From Chloroflexota bacterium (lineage in GTDB: Bacteria > Chloroflexota > Dehalococcoidia > Lucifugimonadales > Lucifugimonadaceae): a DNA stretch of 52,137 nt. Positions 51,784 to 52,137 of the stretch are shown here, piece by piece. The stretch lies in contig PBKW01000023.1 of the NCBI GenBank assembly GCA_002721615.1, positions 1 to 52,137 on the forward strand, in the 5' to 3' direction. A program made the position numbers and the translations under genes. The notes under the pieces were generated by a model, which made no database searches, was not told the DNA's origin, and worked only from the letters and a program-made list of their open reading frames with translations. Numbering within the stretch: the first letter of the stretch is position 1; every line of letters starts with the position of its first letter.

Positions 51784-52137
51784 ATGAGACCAGGTTTTAA
51801 TATGGGAGTTGACCCAGTAAATTATGAAAAATCTCAATCTATAGTTGATGAAACTTTGGCTTTTGCTGCACAGTTTGGTGCTACTGATTTAATTATTCAA
51901 TCATATCTTGATGGAGCTATTCGAGGTGAAGAAAAATGGGAATTGGATGACATTATTAAACTCAAGAAAAAAGTTGAAAGTTATGGATGTAATATAGAAG
52001 CTTTTGAGAATGTGCCTACTCGATTTTATGATCATGTAATGCTTGGTGGACCAAGGCGTGATGAGCAAATTGAAAACATGATTTACACAATAAGAAATAT
52101 TGCTAAGGCTGGAGTTTCTATTTTTGGTTATAATTGG
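51784..52137 (+). CDS. Mannonate dehydratase-like protein, 3' end outside window
   Basis: Opens with ATG after a strong GGAGG site and stays open to the last base (118 codons). The first part resembles the TIM-barrel dehydratase UxuA, with FGATDLIIQSYLDG, IEAFENVPT and ENMIYTIRNIAKAGVSIFGYNW. If complete this would be a D-mannonate dehydratase or a related enzyme of hexuronate breakdown, but only about one third is present and the active-site residues lie beyond the edge. Adjacent to HpaI-like copy B, on the opposite strand. Confidence 0.72.
   Translation, partial: MRPGFNMGVDPVNYEKSQSIVDETLAFAAQFGATDLIIQSYLDGAIRGEEKWELDDIIKLKKKVESYGCNIEAFENVPTRFYDHVMLGGPRRDEQIENMIYTIRNIAKAGVSIFGYNW

Noticed and set aside
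1-52137. Defence islands, CRISPR arrays, transposons, secondary-metabolite clusters
   Set aside because: I looked for Cas, restriction-modification, toxin-antitoxin, transposase, NRPS and PKS features and saw none.

Overview
The window is about 52 kb of a very AT-rich, tightly packed bacterial chromosome. Many genes overlap by 1-26 bp, several convergent pairs have almost no space between them, TTG and GTG starts are common, and no stretch above 300 bp lacks a gene. The gene content is bacterial throughout: L19, SecD/SecF, signal peptidase I, DNA polymerase III delta and 2-oxoglutarate dehydrogenase. Several traits together suggest a marine Chloroflexota of the SAR202/Dehalococcoidia type: many mandelate-racemase (enolase superfamily) paralogs, a CzcO-like flavin monooxygenase, an F420-type Ddn reductase, PTE-like lactonases and a streamlined low-GC genome. 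This placement is inference from gene content and was not tested by phylogeny.

Layout. (1) 1-9.9 kb is mostly housekeeping: rplS with a repeat-encoded N-terminal extension, def-secD-secF, then a leftward group with hemW, two unrecognised proteins and a degenerate YchF-like protein, then holA and two small lipoproteins. (2) 9.9-20.1 kb: a leftward operon of enolase-superfamily dehydratase, PTE-like lactonase and thioredoxin-like lipoprotein; uppP; a second dehydratase followed in reading order by no partner of its own; sucA-sucB; and a 2-hydroxyacid dehydrogenase. (3) 20.1-25.2 kb: tRNA-Glu and tRNA-Gln, a dcd-ribD-ribE-ribBA-ribH block, lepB and tRNA-Lys. (4) 25.2-30.3 kb: small membrane proteins and lipoproteins (one with GPPPDG repeats), an SMP-30 lactonase, a flavin monooxygenase and an SDR. 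(5) 30.3-38.9 kb: a 967-residue exported protein with a beta-propeller, a roughly 500-residue coiled coil and a C-terminal membrane anchor, then two more dehydratases, an HpaI-like aldolase, trmL, and a coiled-coil lipoprotein. (6) 38.8-45.4 kb: a fifth dehydratase, a glyoxalase-like protein, a dehydrogenase, a bicupin, a DapA-like lyase, an HpaI-type aldolase and an aldose epimerase. (7) 45.4-52.1 kb: glnA, panE, a metallophosphoesterase, a medium-chain reductase, another HpaI-like protein, a lipoprotein paralog, and the start of a mannonate-dehydratase-like gene.

How the genes could work together. The accessory genes form a dispersed set for sugar acids and related hydroxy acids: lactone opening (PTE-like and SMP-30 enzymes), acid dehydration (five enolase-superfamily members and the UxuA-like protein), cleavage of keto-deoxy acids (three HpaI-like proteins and one DapA-like protein), redox steps (two 2-hydroxyacid dehydrogenases, SDR, MDR) and epimerisation (GalM-like). 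Products would enter the TCA cycle, of which SucA/SucB are present. Substrates cannot be assigned from sequence alone.

The most unusual object is the propeller/coiled-coil/anchor protein at 30.36-33.26 kb. Other notable points are the coiled-coil lipoprotein at 37.7 kb, the repeat extension of L19, the tripled motif inside SecD, and a YchF-like protein lacking its switch motif.
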